Of a stretch of DNA of 64,000 nt, positions 17,601-26,300 are shown one piece after another. The DNA comes from an uncultured Myxococcales bacterium (GTDB lineage Bacteria > Myxococcota_A > UBA9042). The notes under the pieces were generated by a model. The model was given only the letters and a program-made list of their open reading frames with translations. It was not told the origin of the DNA and made no database searches. Position 1 is the stretch's first letter, and the number at the start of each line of letters is the position of its first letter. The DNA is taken from positions 21,285 through 85,284 of the forward strand of contig CAIXGW010000157.1 of NCBI GenBank assembly GCA_903919145.1, in the 5' to 3' direction. The position numbers were made by a program, and so were the translations under genes.

Positions 17601-18471
17601 CGGCATCGGTCGAGGCGACAAAGCCGGGCGGGCACCACGGTGGCAGGGCGTCACTTTCCTTGATGCACGCCCCAGCCGCGCTTTTGGCCTGGCCGACTGG
17701 GCAGCCGCCGCAAGCCGGCTGCGCCTGGTCTTCGGCTTGGCATAGCTTCAGGTCCGCTTGTGGCGCCAAGGGCAGCGGCGGGGTGACGTGCAGCGAGGCC
17801 GGAGGCGCCAGCGCCGGAGAAGGCGCTTCTGGGAGTCCCGCTGCGGCCAGCCCACCGCCGGGCAGATGCACCGCCGCCCCTGCCGCCCGGCACGCCGCAC
17901 CTTCTGGCACTTGGCCGGCAGGGCAAATCGCCCCAGACAGCGCTTCGGCCGCGGTGCAAGCGCGGGGCACGGCGCTGCAGCCGGCGGAACCGGCACTGCA
18001 CGGCTGGCCGGCAGCGTTGCTCCAGTCGGCACACCACTTGGGGGCACAGTTGGCCGGGTCCGGACATTCTGGCAGGGAGAAGCTCTGGCAGGCCTTGGCC
18101 AGCTGATCCCAGCCTTGGCTGGGCGGGCAGCAGCTGCCGTCGGGCTTGGCCGAGGCGCCGCCACACGCCAGGGCGACCGCGCGTGGCTGGGGCGCCGTGG
18201 CGCCGTCGCTGCCAATGGCTACCGCATCGGCACTGCCGACCAGCGCATCCCAGCTTGGCAATTCGCCGACGGCGGCATCGGCGTCGTCATACCAGCCCCC
18301 CGGGTTGTAGGTCTTGGCGTCCAGGCCACCACCGGCGCCAGTGGCGCGGCGACTGCCGTCGCAGCCGGGCGCGCACGCCAGCAGAGCCAAGGCCATCGCC
18401 AAGGCTGCACAGAAGATTAAGGACCGGTTATCAGCCGGATCGCGAGGGTGGAGCGCGGTAGAAGCCATCAT
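14662..18471 (-). CDS. Giant right-handed beta-helix lipoprotein
   Basis: A 1269-residue predicted lipoprotein. Residues 1-35 form a signal peptide with lipobox APGC. About 270 residues of Cys/Pro-rich modules follow (CCPPSQGW, CPAGQVPEGAACR, CGGCPVGQA), then from about residue 300 to the end a long series of PbH1-type parallel beta-helix coils. It opens with the DUF1565-like phrase WFVDSQAG...GTQAAPFATLAQAL, typical of repeat-rich surface proteins whose helix starts from a 'standardised list' segment. Recurrent coils read like GYGILLAEGAS or GRGIQVSSKGKLQL. Such folds bind or cleave polysaccharide, but no catalytic residues can be named. ATG 18471 is chosen because a longer frame to 19044 lies antisense to the MBL gene. 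The first coils are divergent from that gene by 75 bp. Confidence 0.82.
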   Translation of the reverse strand: MMASTALHPRDPADNRSLIFCAALAMALALLACAPGCDGSRRATGAGGGLDAKTYNPGGWYDDADAAVGELPSWDALVGSADAVAIGSDGATAPQPRAVALACGGASAKPDGSCCPPSQGWDQLAKACQSFSLPECPDPANCAPKWCADWSNAAGQPCSAGSAGCSAVPRACTAAEALSGAICPAGQVPEGAACRAAGAAVHLPGGGLAAAGLPEAPSPALAPPASLHVTPPLPLAPQADLKLCQAEDQAQPACGGCPVGQAKSAAGACIKESDALPPWCPPGFVASTDAVPTCAPDPADCAAAPYADVADAPGHWFVDSQAGAEPQGTQAAPFATLAQALAAAKSAGMAKVIIALAAGSHALPPGKTVVPAGVTILGRCASLTKLVAADNKPGTTLSLSGTLEGVTLAGGEYPVTAGSGAAIKRVHLQGGSAASLLCSGCTAQQLLVSAAQRGIQVDQGSIGLLQVRIQDAADRALSLAGAATATLTDLVITGTKPSASGKGGYGILLAEAATATGQGIRILGSSSAAIAAFDPGSSVLFSRAWIGGTKALTSSGEGGQGLLATGGGHISLDHGRISGNQGMGALSWGAGSEVRLLNCVVEGTLPSPNQTNGDGLRAQHGGALHLTACLVDGNRSRGILVSGSGSALEGERLVIRDTLPGASDQSHGYGLWVEDGGTATVSQSRLQGNRKTGAGIAGKGSHATLQGLDILATLPSAKDATGGYGILVAEGASAQLAGVRLSGNHAVGLWISDGASAVALQLVIDYTAPLANLTLGRGIQVSSKGKLQLGSALIYGNRDVGVLVDGAGATLQLGSPTTGGNIIAAMLPRASDGGGGRAIQVQGGAQAQLTNAHISGARELAVAVSGANSQLALTQVWITETGPRQSDLLMGRGVAAEAGAKLTVDGLTILQARDAGLSVYAAELSGSDLWIDQTLPVAVLPSGAAPPHGRGLEISAKAKVQLQRVRLSRNRDVALSVAHTGTVADLADLVIDGTLEEPVTLQGGRALQVIGGAKAQVRGARLQNNKDIAILVAGSSSALTAYDLRLDQTAAEASQGARGLGLAVVGAKAQLTGAAISGQRHHSIYSDYGQLTLVGAAVTATQPLSDGTAGQGILAAGGSLELWGCQIKGHRGAAVVAQAAVVAVERTALIGSQAAAIPGSVDLAADGLLLIDCLEATLAHAVVAGNSRAGVVLHGGSALVTGIYLFGNGFAWSVQAAAQLVSSAAVVQANLQNVWTGPALTWFHPPVAAQARPVLGPVSIDGAQAGVSP

Positions 18472-18546
18472 CTGGCATACTCTGCGCAATGCCGCCCGTT
18501 CGCGCAAGATCTGGCGGCCACTCGCGGTGGCATTTGGGGGGCAAAC

Positions 18547-19479
18547 ATGGCAGATCAGGTCGGCAAGGCGCAGCGGCTGACGTACAGACAGTGGCGGGCG
18601 GCCCTGGCCAGTGCCGGTGCCCACCAAGAGGCGGCGGGGCTGGTGCGGCTTTCCCTGCCAACCCCGACGCTGCCGCCCGCCTCGAGCACCAATCACTGGC
18701 TGGTCGGCTGGAATCCGATGGTCGTGGTCGACCCATCGTCGCCGGACCGCCGGGCCCAGCTGCGCTTGTGCGAGCTGGTCCAAGCGGCGCGGTCCGCGGG
18801 CGCCGACCCCCAGGCCCTGCTGCTGACGCACCACCACCTGGACCACAGCGGCGCCGCTGCCGATCTGGCGGCCGCGCTGCAGCTGCCGGTGATCTGCCAT
18901 GCCCAAACCGTCCCGCTGCTGCCGCCAGCGGTGACCGTGGCCCGGATGGTGGCCGACGGCCAGGAGGTCGCGCGCAATGCCGATGGTGCGCCATGGGTTG
19001 CGCTGCACACGCCGGGGCACGCCCCTGGCCATTTGGTGCTGCACCAGCCGCAGAGTGGCTGGGTGGTGGCGGGTGATCTGGTGGCGGGCGTCGGCACCAT
19101 TCTGGTGGATCCCCGCGACGGCGATATGGGCCAGTACATGGCCAGCTTAGCTCTGGTTGAAGGGCTGCTGCCCACAGCGTTGGCGCCCGCCCATGGGCCG
19201 GTCTTGCCCGACGCGGTCGCAGTGCTGCGCCACTACCAAGCGCATCGCCGGCAGAGAGAGCTCAAGATCCTCAGCGCTCTCCATGCCAAACCGCAGCCAC
19301 CGGCCGATCTGCTGCCGCTTGCCTACGGCGACGTGACGCGGATGGCCTGGCCGTTGGCCTTGCGGGCGATGGTGGCGCACCTGATCCACCTGCAGCAGCA
19401 GGGGTTGGCGCGGCCCACAGACACCGGCTGGGTGGCGGAGCCCTTGAGCGAAGCGGTGCCGAGGCCACCGCTGGCGTAG
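18547..19479 (+). CDS. Metallo-beta-lactamase-fold hydrolase (LACTB2/glyoxalase II-like)
   Basis: A 310-residue MBL-fold enzyme with the zinc motif THHHLDH at residues 94-100, the second His in LHTPGHAPGHLVLH, the metal-bridging Asp in VAGDLVAG and the last His in APAHGPV. A C-terminal winged-helix-like region (about residues 245-300) contains LPLAYGD and MVAHLIHLQQQGL, as in LACTB2-like proteins that hydrolyse thioesters or RNA. The physiological substrate is unknown. ATG 18547 has a run of six Gs upstream. Divergent from the beta-helix lipoprotein gene. Confidence 0.88.
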   Translation: MADQVGKAQRLTYRQWRAALASAGAHQEAAGLVRLSLPTPTLPPASSTNHWLVGWNPMVVVDPSSPDRRAQLRLCELVQAARSAGADPQALLLTHHHLDHSGAAADLAAALQLPVICHAQTVPLLPPAVTVARMVADGQEVARNADGAPWVALHTPGHAPGHLVLHQPQSGWVVAGDLVAGVGTILVDPRDGDMGQYMASLALVEGLLPTALAPAHGPVLPDAVAVLRHYQAHRRQRELKILSALHAKPQPPADLLPLAYGDVTRMAWPLALRAMVAHLIHLQQQGLARPTDTGWVAEPLSEAVPRPPLA

Positions 19480-19578
19480 CCGGTTAGACCTAGCCCCTGC
19501 GCAGTGAGCCCGCAACGGCGAGCTTGGCGACCTGCTTGCCGGCCCAAGGTCAGCCAACCTGGTCCGCCTGCTGGAGGA

Positions 19579-20994
19579 CTACGTATTTAATTCAGTAGGT
19601 TTGGCCAATGGCAGGGCCCCGGGCCGCAGCGGAGGGGCCCAGCCGCGGGCGGGCGGCGTCACTGGCTCGGCGGCCTTGGTAGGGGCCGGAGGTTGCTTGC
19701 GGCCTTTGGAAATGCGCAGGAAAGAGTGCGGCAAGATGAAAGCAAGCCACAGCCAGCCGCGGTACGGCTCTGGATAGGCCGTCAGGGCCACAGCTGTAGA
19801 CAGCGCGCCGCTGGCAATGGCCGCCGTGAGCATGGGATACCTGGAGCCGCTGATCGCCCTGAACCCAGCAACTAGCGCTGAACCAATGGCAATTAGAAAA
19901 ACCAGCCCGGCCAGCAGCCCATAAGCGACCGGGACTGACAGGTAGGCGTTGTGCAGCGCCGTAGCCATACCTGTATAGTGATTGGCATTTTCTGTGGAGA
20001 AGCCTGATGTGCCAATGCCCACCAGGGGGTGCTGCTCCAGCAAGGCGAAGGCGATGGGCAGCTGGTCCAGACGGCCGGAGGTCACGTCGGACTTGTTGAT
20101 GTCCAGCGTGGCGCCGCGGGCCAGACCGGCGGGCTCAAGAACGCGGGTCTGAAAAGATGCGGGCGCAAAGTACATGAGCATCGCAAACCCGGCGACCACC
20201 AGGCCGCCGCCGACCAGTTTGCCGCGCAGCGAGCGCGCACCCGCCAGCGTGACCACGGTCAAGCTGATCACGACGGCCACAGCGCCAGTGCGCGACGCAG
20301 AGCCCACCAAGCTCAGGGCTCCCAGCAGGGAGCCGACCGCAGCCACCGCCCGGTGCCAAAGCTTGAAGTCGCGCTCAAACATCACCGCCGCGGCGACCGG
20401 CATCATCCGCCCCAGGTGCATGCCAAGCACGTTGGGTTCGCCGGCCAGGCCAGAGACGCGGATCTGCTCAAGCGCCATGCTTCCCCAATCCATCTCAGCG
20501 GCCGCGCTACCTGCCATCAACAGCAGGTTGGCGACAATTGCCAGAGCGATGAGGCGTAGGTCCCTATCGGTGTTGAGGATGGCATTGACCAAGGTGCCGA
20601 TGACCAGCGCGCCAGCCAGGTTGACCACGGGATTGACCAGCGCCTGATAAGGGGTGGCCATTTCTGCAATGATCACCAACAGCACCATCGCGGCCATTGG
20701 CACCAGGTACATCTTGGGCGGGGTCAGGTCGCGCCACCGGCCGCGGTAGTGCCAGGCAGCGGCGACGATGGCGATCGGAGTGGCGATGATAAACGGCGTC
20801 AAGAACGTGCCGGGGATGCCGATGGGGATGGTGGGCAGGATCGAATAGGCCAGGATCAACGCGCGGTAGTCGCGCATGACCAGCCACAGCATCACGGCAG
20901 AGGCCAGGCCACCAACCACCAGCGCCGCGTTGTCTGTGACCAAGGCGGCTATTGCCACCAACGCCAAGGCCACAGCCATCAGGACGGTCCGCAT
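19579..20994 (-). CDS. O-antigen ligase / polymerase-like membrane protein
   Basis: A 471-residue protein with about 11-12 membrane helices and a Pro-rich cytoplasmic tail. The large periplasmic loop carries the Wzy_C/WaaL pattern: SGRLDQLPIAFALLEQHPLVGIG followed by HNAYLSVPVAYGLLAGL, with the conserved His preceding the helix and basic residues in between. Members either ligate O-antigen to lipid A or polymerise repeat units. Only three bases separate its start from the stop of the DUF4139 lipoprotein gene upstream, so the two are cotranscribed. No glycosyltransferases are adjacent; the polysaccharide cluster lies 30 kb away. Confidence 0.8.
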   Translation of the reverse strand: MRTVLMAVALALVAIAALVTDNAALVVGGLASAVMLWLVMRDYRALILAYSILPTIPIGIPGTFLTPFIIATPIAIVAAAWHYRGRWRDLTPPKMYLVPMAAMVLLVIIAEMATPYQALVNPVVNLAGALVIGTLVNAILNTDRDLRLIALAIVANLLLMAGSAAAEMDWGSMALEQIRVSGLAGEPNVLGMHLGRMMPVAAAVMFERDFKLWHRAVAAVGSLLGALSLVGSASRTGAVAVVISLTVVTLAGARSLRGKLVGGGLVVAGFAMLMYFAPASFQTRVLEPAGLARGATLDINKSDVTSGRLDQLPIAFALLEQHPLVGIGTSGFSTENANHYTGMATALHNAYLSVPVAYGLLAGLVFLIAIGSALVAGFRAISGSRYPMLTAAIASGALSTAVALTAYPEPYRGWLWLAFILPHSFLRISKGRKQPPAPTKAAEPVTPPARGWAPPLRPGALPLAKPTELNT

Positions 20995-20997
20995 GAT

Positions 20998-23139
20998 CTA
21001 CTTGAGCTCCAGCTTGCCGAGCAATTGGCGCATTCTTTCCTGCAATTCTGCCGTGCGAACTTGGTGTTCGACGATGCGCTTGGCGACCTCGGCGGCCTTG
21101 CGCGACGCATCATCCAGCTGGCCAATCAGCTTCTTGCGCAGATCGGCCGACACAGCGCCGGGCGGCAGGGCGTCCAGATTGCCCTGGATGCGCTGCTGTT
21201 CGCGGTCCAAGGTCCCACGCTGCTGGCTGAGGTTGTCGATATCCTGGGCTATCTTGGCCAGCTCTTCTTGGTGGGCCAGCAGCTCGCGGATTGGCCCGGC
21301 GATGACCTCTTCTGGCTTGCTGTTGTCCAGATAGTAGCGCAAGGCGTTGACCACTGGGGCGGTGAGCCCGGCTTCCACCATGGAGACCGGTGACTGTTCC
21401 ACCACCGAAACGCTGGCCGTGGCTTTGGCTGGGACCAGCACGGGGACAAAGAAGTCCTCTCCGGCCTTGACCATTTCCTTTGGCGGATGGACCAAATCCA
21501 TGCCACCGGTGCGCTGCAGCCTGACGTACGCCTGGCTTGGCTGGTCGCGGTTGGACTCCAGGCGAATCGTGCGGGTGTGGACGCGCTTGCCCTGCAGGTG
21601 GATGCGCCCGCTGATGATGCGGACCAAGCGCAGCTCATCGGTGCGGTGCTCGGCCTGCAGCTGCAGGGCAAAGCCGCTCTCTCTGGCGTAGGGTACAAAC
21701 GCCGTCTCATCTTTGCCGACGCGGCCAATGAAGCCCTCGCCGGCAAAAGTTCCTTCTACATACAAGGTGATTGGCCCGGCTTCCAGGGCGGACTCCTTGC
21801 CGTTGCGCAGCAGGACCGCGCGAAAGGGCGGCTGGTTGCTGTAGGGCTCGCGAAACAGGAAGACATCGCGCCCTTCGATCTTGCGCGACACGATGTTGAT
21901 CAGCGCCGCCGACCGATCCGGCACGGTGACCGGCCGCTGGGCCTGGTAGGCGTAAAGAGCGCCGACTTCCTTGCCAACCACCAGCGCCTCAGCTTGGCGG
22001 GCGGCCGCGTCGCGGCGCTGCTGCTGCTCTTGCTGGATCGACTCGGCAGACCGGCCAGCTGGACGCGGCGCCGCGGCCGGACCATAAGCCCTTTGGGCGG
22101 CCGCTGGCTTGCCTGGCCTGGCGCCGCTCTTCTTGGCCTCTTTGGCTTGGACCTCTTCCTCGCCGTCGTAGCCAGCAGCTTCGGCCATGGGCGGAGCCGG
22201 TTCCGGAGGGGGAGAGGCCTCGTAGCCCACGTCAGACTCTGGCGGCGCCTCGGCGACCTGGGGCAGCCGCGCCGACAGGTCTGGCCGCGGAACCCGATGG
22301 GGCGCGTGCAGATTGTAGCGAAACGACAGCGGCGAGCCTACCACCAAGGTCAAGTCCACGTCTTTCCATGCCTCGCCCGACACGTTGTCGACGATGGCCC
22401 AGCCCTGCAGCGTCACTCCCTTGTCGCCGTCGACCCAGGCGCGGTAAGCCGGCCGCCACACCGGCACCTCGTGGATGTAGGAAACCAGCAGGTCGTGGCT
22501 GCCGTCATCGGCCAGGCGCACCTGCACCGCCACCGGCTTCCACTGGCCGTCGCGGCGGGCGATATCCATGGACTGCTGCAGACCTGCTGCAAGCGCGCGA
22601 TCGACAATGAACACTTGGCGAATGCCCGCCACTGGCACGGTGGTCAAGGTGCCGTCTTCGCCAATGAGCGTGAGCATCAGCCCTTCTTCCAGCTTGCCTT
22701 CTGGGCCGTGGACCTGGCCGCGCTCTACCCCCACGACCTTGCCGGCCATGCGCCCATCGCGGCCATCGACCTCCACCGCGGCGCCGCGCAGGACCGAAAG
22801 CACGGTCTGCAATCCCTTGGCATTGCGCACTTCTTGCGGAAGGTGAGCGGCTGCCTCGTCGCCCGACCGCTCTACCGGCAAGCTGACCGATGACGCGACG
22901 CTACCCGACAAGTCGAGCACTGTCAGCGACTTCAGCACATCGTTGATCTGATCGGGCCGGACGCGCAGCTCCAGGTCGCGGCCGCTGATGGTGCCGCGGC
23001 GTTCAAAATAGCCCACGCCGTTTTGGTAGAGCACCACTTTGGTCACTCGCAGCTCTGCCGCCGGCTCCACGATTTGCGAGCCAGCGCAGCCGCTTGCCGC
23101 GGTCAGCAGCGTTGCCGCGATCAGCGTTGCTTGGCGCAT
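20998..23139 (-). CDS. DUF4139-containing lipoprotein (mucoidy-inhibitor-like)
   Basis: A 713-residue protein with a short lipoprotein signal peptide, MRQATL...TAASGC. The N-terminal beta domain begins LRVTKVVLYQNGVGYFERRG, the typical opening of DUF4139/DUF4140 proteins, and the DUF4139 core shows VSYIHEVPVWRPAYRAWV and GWAIVDNVSGEAWKDVDLTLVVGSP. A Pro/Ala/Gln-rich linker of about 130 residues splits the core. A long coiled coil closes the protein (residues about 610-713). The function of this family is not established. I chose ATG 23139 for the perfect signal peptide; ATG 23175 would add 12 residues. It is followed at three bases by the O-antigen-ligase-like gene. Confidence 0.8.
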   Translation of the reverse strand: MRQATLIAATLLTAASGCAGSQIVEPAAELRVTKVVLYQNGVGYFERRGTISGRDLELRVRPDQINDVLKSLTVLDLSGSVASSVSLPVERSGDEAAAHLPQEVRNAKGLQTVLSVLRGAAVEVDGRDGRMAGKVVGVERGQVHGPEGKLEEGLMLTLIGEDGTLTTVPVAGIRQVFIVDRALAAGLQQSMDIARRDGQWKPVAVQVRLADDGSHDLLVSYIHEVPVWRPAYRAWVDGDKGVTLQGWAIVDNVSGEAWKDVDLTLVVGSPLSFRYNLHAPHRVPRPDLSARLPQVAEAPPESDVGYEASPPPEPAPPMAEAAGYDGEEEVQAKEAKKSGARPGKPAAAQRAYGPAAAPRPAGRSAESIQQEQQQRRDAAARQAEALVVGKEVGALYAYQAQRPVTVPDRSAALINIVSRKIEGRDVFLFREPYSNQPPFRAVLLRNGKESALEAGPITLYVEGTFAGEGFIGRVGKDETAFVPYARESGFALQLQAEHRTDELRLVRIISGRIHLQGKRVHTRTIRLESNRDQPSQAYVRLQRTGGMDLVHPPKEMVKAGEDFFVPVLVPAKATASVSVVEQSPVSMVEAGLTAPVVNALRYYLDNSKPEEVIAGPIRELLAHQEELAKIAQDIDNLSQQRGTLDREQQRIQGNLDALPPGAVSADLRKKLIGQLDDASRKAAEVAKRIVEHQVRTAELQERMRQLLGKLELK

Positions 23140-23340
23140 TCTCAGCCGGCGACACCCCAATAGAGTCGGAAACATGGCCACGGCCAATCCTTCAGGCAGC
23201 GGGCAACCGCCTTGGACATCATCGCGGTTCACGGGAATTGGTGCAACCCAGGCCGGCCAGCGCGGTTTGGCGAACCGGCCGCGGGTACAGCGAGCCGGGA
23301 CCCGGCGAAAACACCTCGCCGAGCCCCAGCCAGCTCTTGG

Positions 23341-26300
23341 CTACTGCAAAGCCGCGCAGCCCGTGCACAGCGTGCTGTAGGTCGCCAGCTCGCACTTGAT
23401 GATCTTGCTGCCAGACAGGCACGTCGATGCGGCGTTGAAGGTCTTGGTGCAGCCAGTCGTCGGGTTGCACGCGTCGATGGTGCAGGCGCAGCCATCGTTG
23501 CAGACAACCTTGACGAGGCCGGCCGTGCACTTGCTAAGGACGCACTTGTCTCCGCTGGTGCACTTGTTGCCGTCGTCGCAGGGCAGCGAGTTGGGCGTGA
23601 TAACGCACTTGCCGGCGGTGTCGCAGGCGTCGGTGGTGCAGACATTGCCGTCATCGCAAGGCGTGGTGGCCTTGGGGGTGCACTTGCCAGCTACGCAGAT
23701 GTCGCCGGTCGTGCAGTTGTTGCCATCGCTGCAGGCGGGGCCGCTGGCTGCCGCAAAGCTGCAGGTTCCGCTGGGGGCGGTGCAGCTGTCGGTGGTGCAG
23801 GGGTTGTTGTCGGTGCAGAGCTTGGGCTTGCCCGGCAGGCACTTGCCCAGCGAGCAGAGGTCGCCCGTCGTGCAGCCGTTGCCGTCATCGCAGGCGTCCA
23901 GGTTGTTGGTGTGGATGCAGGCTCCTGTGAGCGTATTGCAGGAGTCGGTGGTGCACGGGTTCTTGTCATCGCAGTCTTTGGCCACGCCGCCGCACTTGCC
24001 GTTGGCGCAGGCGTCGGGCGAGGTGCACAAGTTCTTGTCGTCGCAGACGGCCTGGTTGCTGGTCCAGGTGCAGGTACCGGTGGCCGCGGTGCAGCCGTCG
24101 GTGGTGCAGAGGTTGCCGTCGCTGCAGTTCTTGGCGAGGCCCGCCTTGCAAGCGCCAGCCGAGCAGGCGTCATTGAGCGTGCACTTGTTGCCGTCTTCGC
24201 AGCCCAGGGTGTTGGGCTCGCTGACGCAGCCCTTGGTTGCCGCGCACAAGTCGGTGGTGCACAGGTTGCCGTCGTTGCAGTTGGGAGGGGAGCTGCCAAT
24301 GCACTTGCCGACCACACAGCTGTCTACCGTGGTGCACAGGCTGCCGTCCGAGCAGGGCGTGGCGTTGAGCGCCTTGTAGACGCACAGACCGGTGGCAATG
24401 TTGCACGAGTCGACCGTGCAGTCGTTCTTGTCATCGCAGTTGACCACCAGGCCGGGGATGCACTGGCCATTGGTGCAGGCATCGTTGGCGGTGCACAGGT
24501 TGCCATCTTCGCACTTGCCGGCCGCGGCCTTGTTGACGCACTTGCCGGTCGCAGCGTCGCAGGAATCGGCGGTGCAGACGTTCTTGTCGTCGCAGTTGGT
24601 CGTGCTGACCGGGGTGCACTTGCCGTTGGCACAACCGTCGCCAGCGGTGCACTCGTTGTTGTCGTTGCAGGGCAGGGTGTTGGGCGAGATGAGGCACCCG
24701 CTGGCGGGCTGACACGCGTCAGTCGTGCAGATGTTGTTGTCATTGCAGATCACCACAGAGCCGGTGCAGTTGCCCAGGGCGCACTTGTCGCCAGTGGTGC
24801 AGGCGTTGCCGTCGGTGCAGAGCTTGCCGTCCAGTACCGAGCTGAAGGTGCAGGTGCCTTTGCCGGCGACGATAGCGCAGGTGCCGATCTGGCAAACATT
24901 GGTGGTGACGCACTGGGTGCTGCTGGTGCAGCCGCAGCCGGTAGCGACGCCGACGCACTTGCCCAAGCTGCACTTGTCGCCGGTGGTGCAGGCGATGCCG
25001 TCATTGCACAGCGCGGTCGAGTTGCCCTGGAACAGGCACTGGCCGGTCGAGGGGCTGCACAGGTCGTCGGTGCAGGGGTTGTTGTCGTTGCAGTTGGTCG
25101 TGGTCTTGGGCGTGCACTTGCCGGCGGCGCAGACTTCGCTGAGGGTGCACAGGTTGTTGTCGTTGCAGGGCAGGGTATTGACGGCAAAGATGCAGGCGCC
25201 AGTCGAGGTATTGCAGCTGTCGGTCGTGCACGGGTTGTTGTCGTTGCACGCCGTGGCCGTGCCGGTGCAGACGCCGGCGTTGCAGGTGTCCTTGCCGGTG
25301 CACAGCAAGCCGTCGTTGCACGGCGAGGTATTGTTCAGGAACTGGCACTTGCCGCTGGTGGGCACGCAGCTGTCGGTGGTGCAGCCGTTGCTGTCATTGC
25401 AGGTCACCGCGGGCTTGCCAATGCACTTGCCGGCGCTGCAGGAGTCGCCAGCGGTGCACAGGCTCTTGTCATCGCAGGGCAGGGTGTTGGCGACCTGGCT
25501 GCACTTGCCGGTCAGCTTGTCACAGCTGTCATTGGTGCAGGCATTGCCGTCGTCGCAGTTGACGCTGGCGGCGCCCACGCACTTGCCAGAGACGCAGGCA
25601 TCGGGGCTGGTGCAGGCGTCGCCGTCATTGCAGGTGCCGGCGGCCGAGGCGTAGGTGCACAAGCCAGTGCCGCTATTGCAGGTGTCGGCGGTGCAGACGT
25701 TGCCGTCGTCGCAGTTCTTCTTGCCAGTGGGGGTGCACTTGCCGGCGCCGCAGGTGTCGCCGGTGGTGCAGGCATCGCCGTCCGAGCAGGCCGTGGTCAG
25801 GTTGACAAAGGCGCACAGGCCGGTGGCAGCCACGCAGCTGTCGGCGGTGCAAGCGTTGCCGTCGTCGCACTTCTTGGCGATGCCCAGGCACTTGCCGGCC
25901 ACGCAGCCGTCGGTCGCCGTGCACAGGTTGTTGTCATCGCAGCCACCGCTGATGTTGGTAAAGAGGCACTTGCCGGTGGCCTTGTCGCAGCTGTCGACGG
26001 TGCAAGGATTCTTGTCATCGCAGCCCACGGTCTTGGGCACGCAGGCGCCGGCCGTGCTGCAGATGCCGCCGGTGGTGCAGAGGTTGCCATCGTCGCAGGC
26101 CACGCCAGAGGTGACCTTGTGGACGCAAACGCCGGTCACGCAGGCATCGGCGGTGCAAGGGTTGTTGTCATTGCAGACAATCGCGGCGTTGGCAGTGGTA
26201 CACGGGCAGCTCTGCACGCCGGCCTGGCAGGCGCCGTCTTTGCAGGTGTCACCCTTGCTGCAGCTGTTGCCGTCCTCGCAAGGCAGGCTGTTGTTGGCAA

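Noticed and set aside
18472..19044. 191-residue N-terminal extension of the beta-helix gene
   Set aside because: It is antisense to the MBL hydrolase and reads as low-complexity Arg/Pro sequence; the signal peptide begins at 18471.
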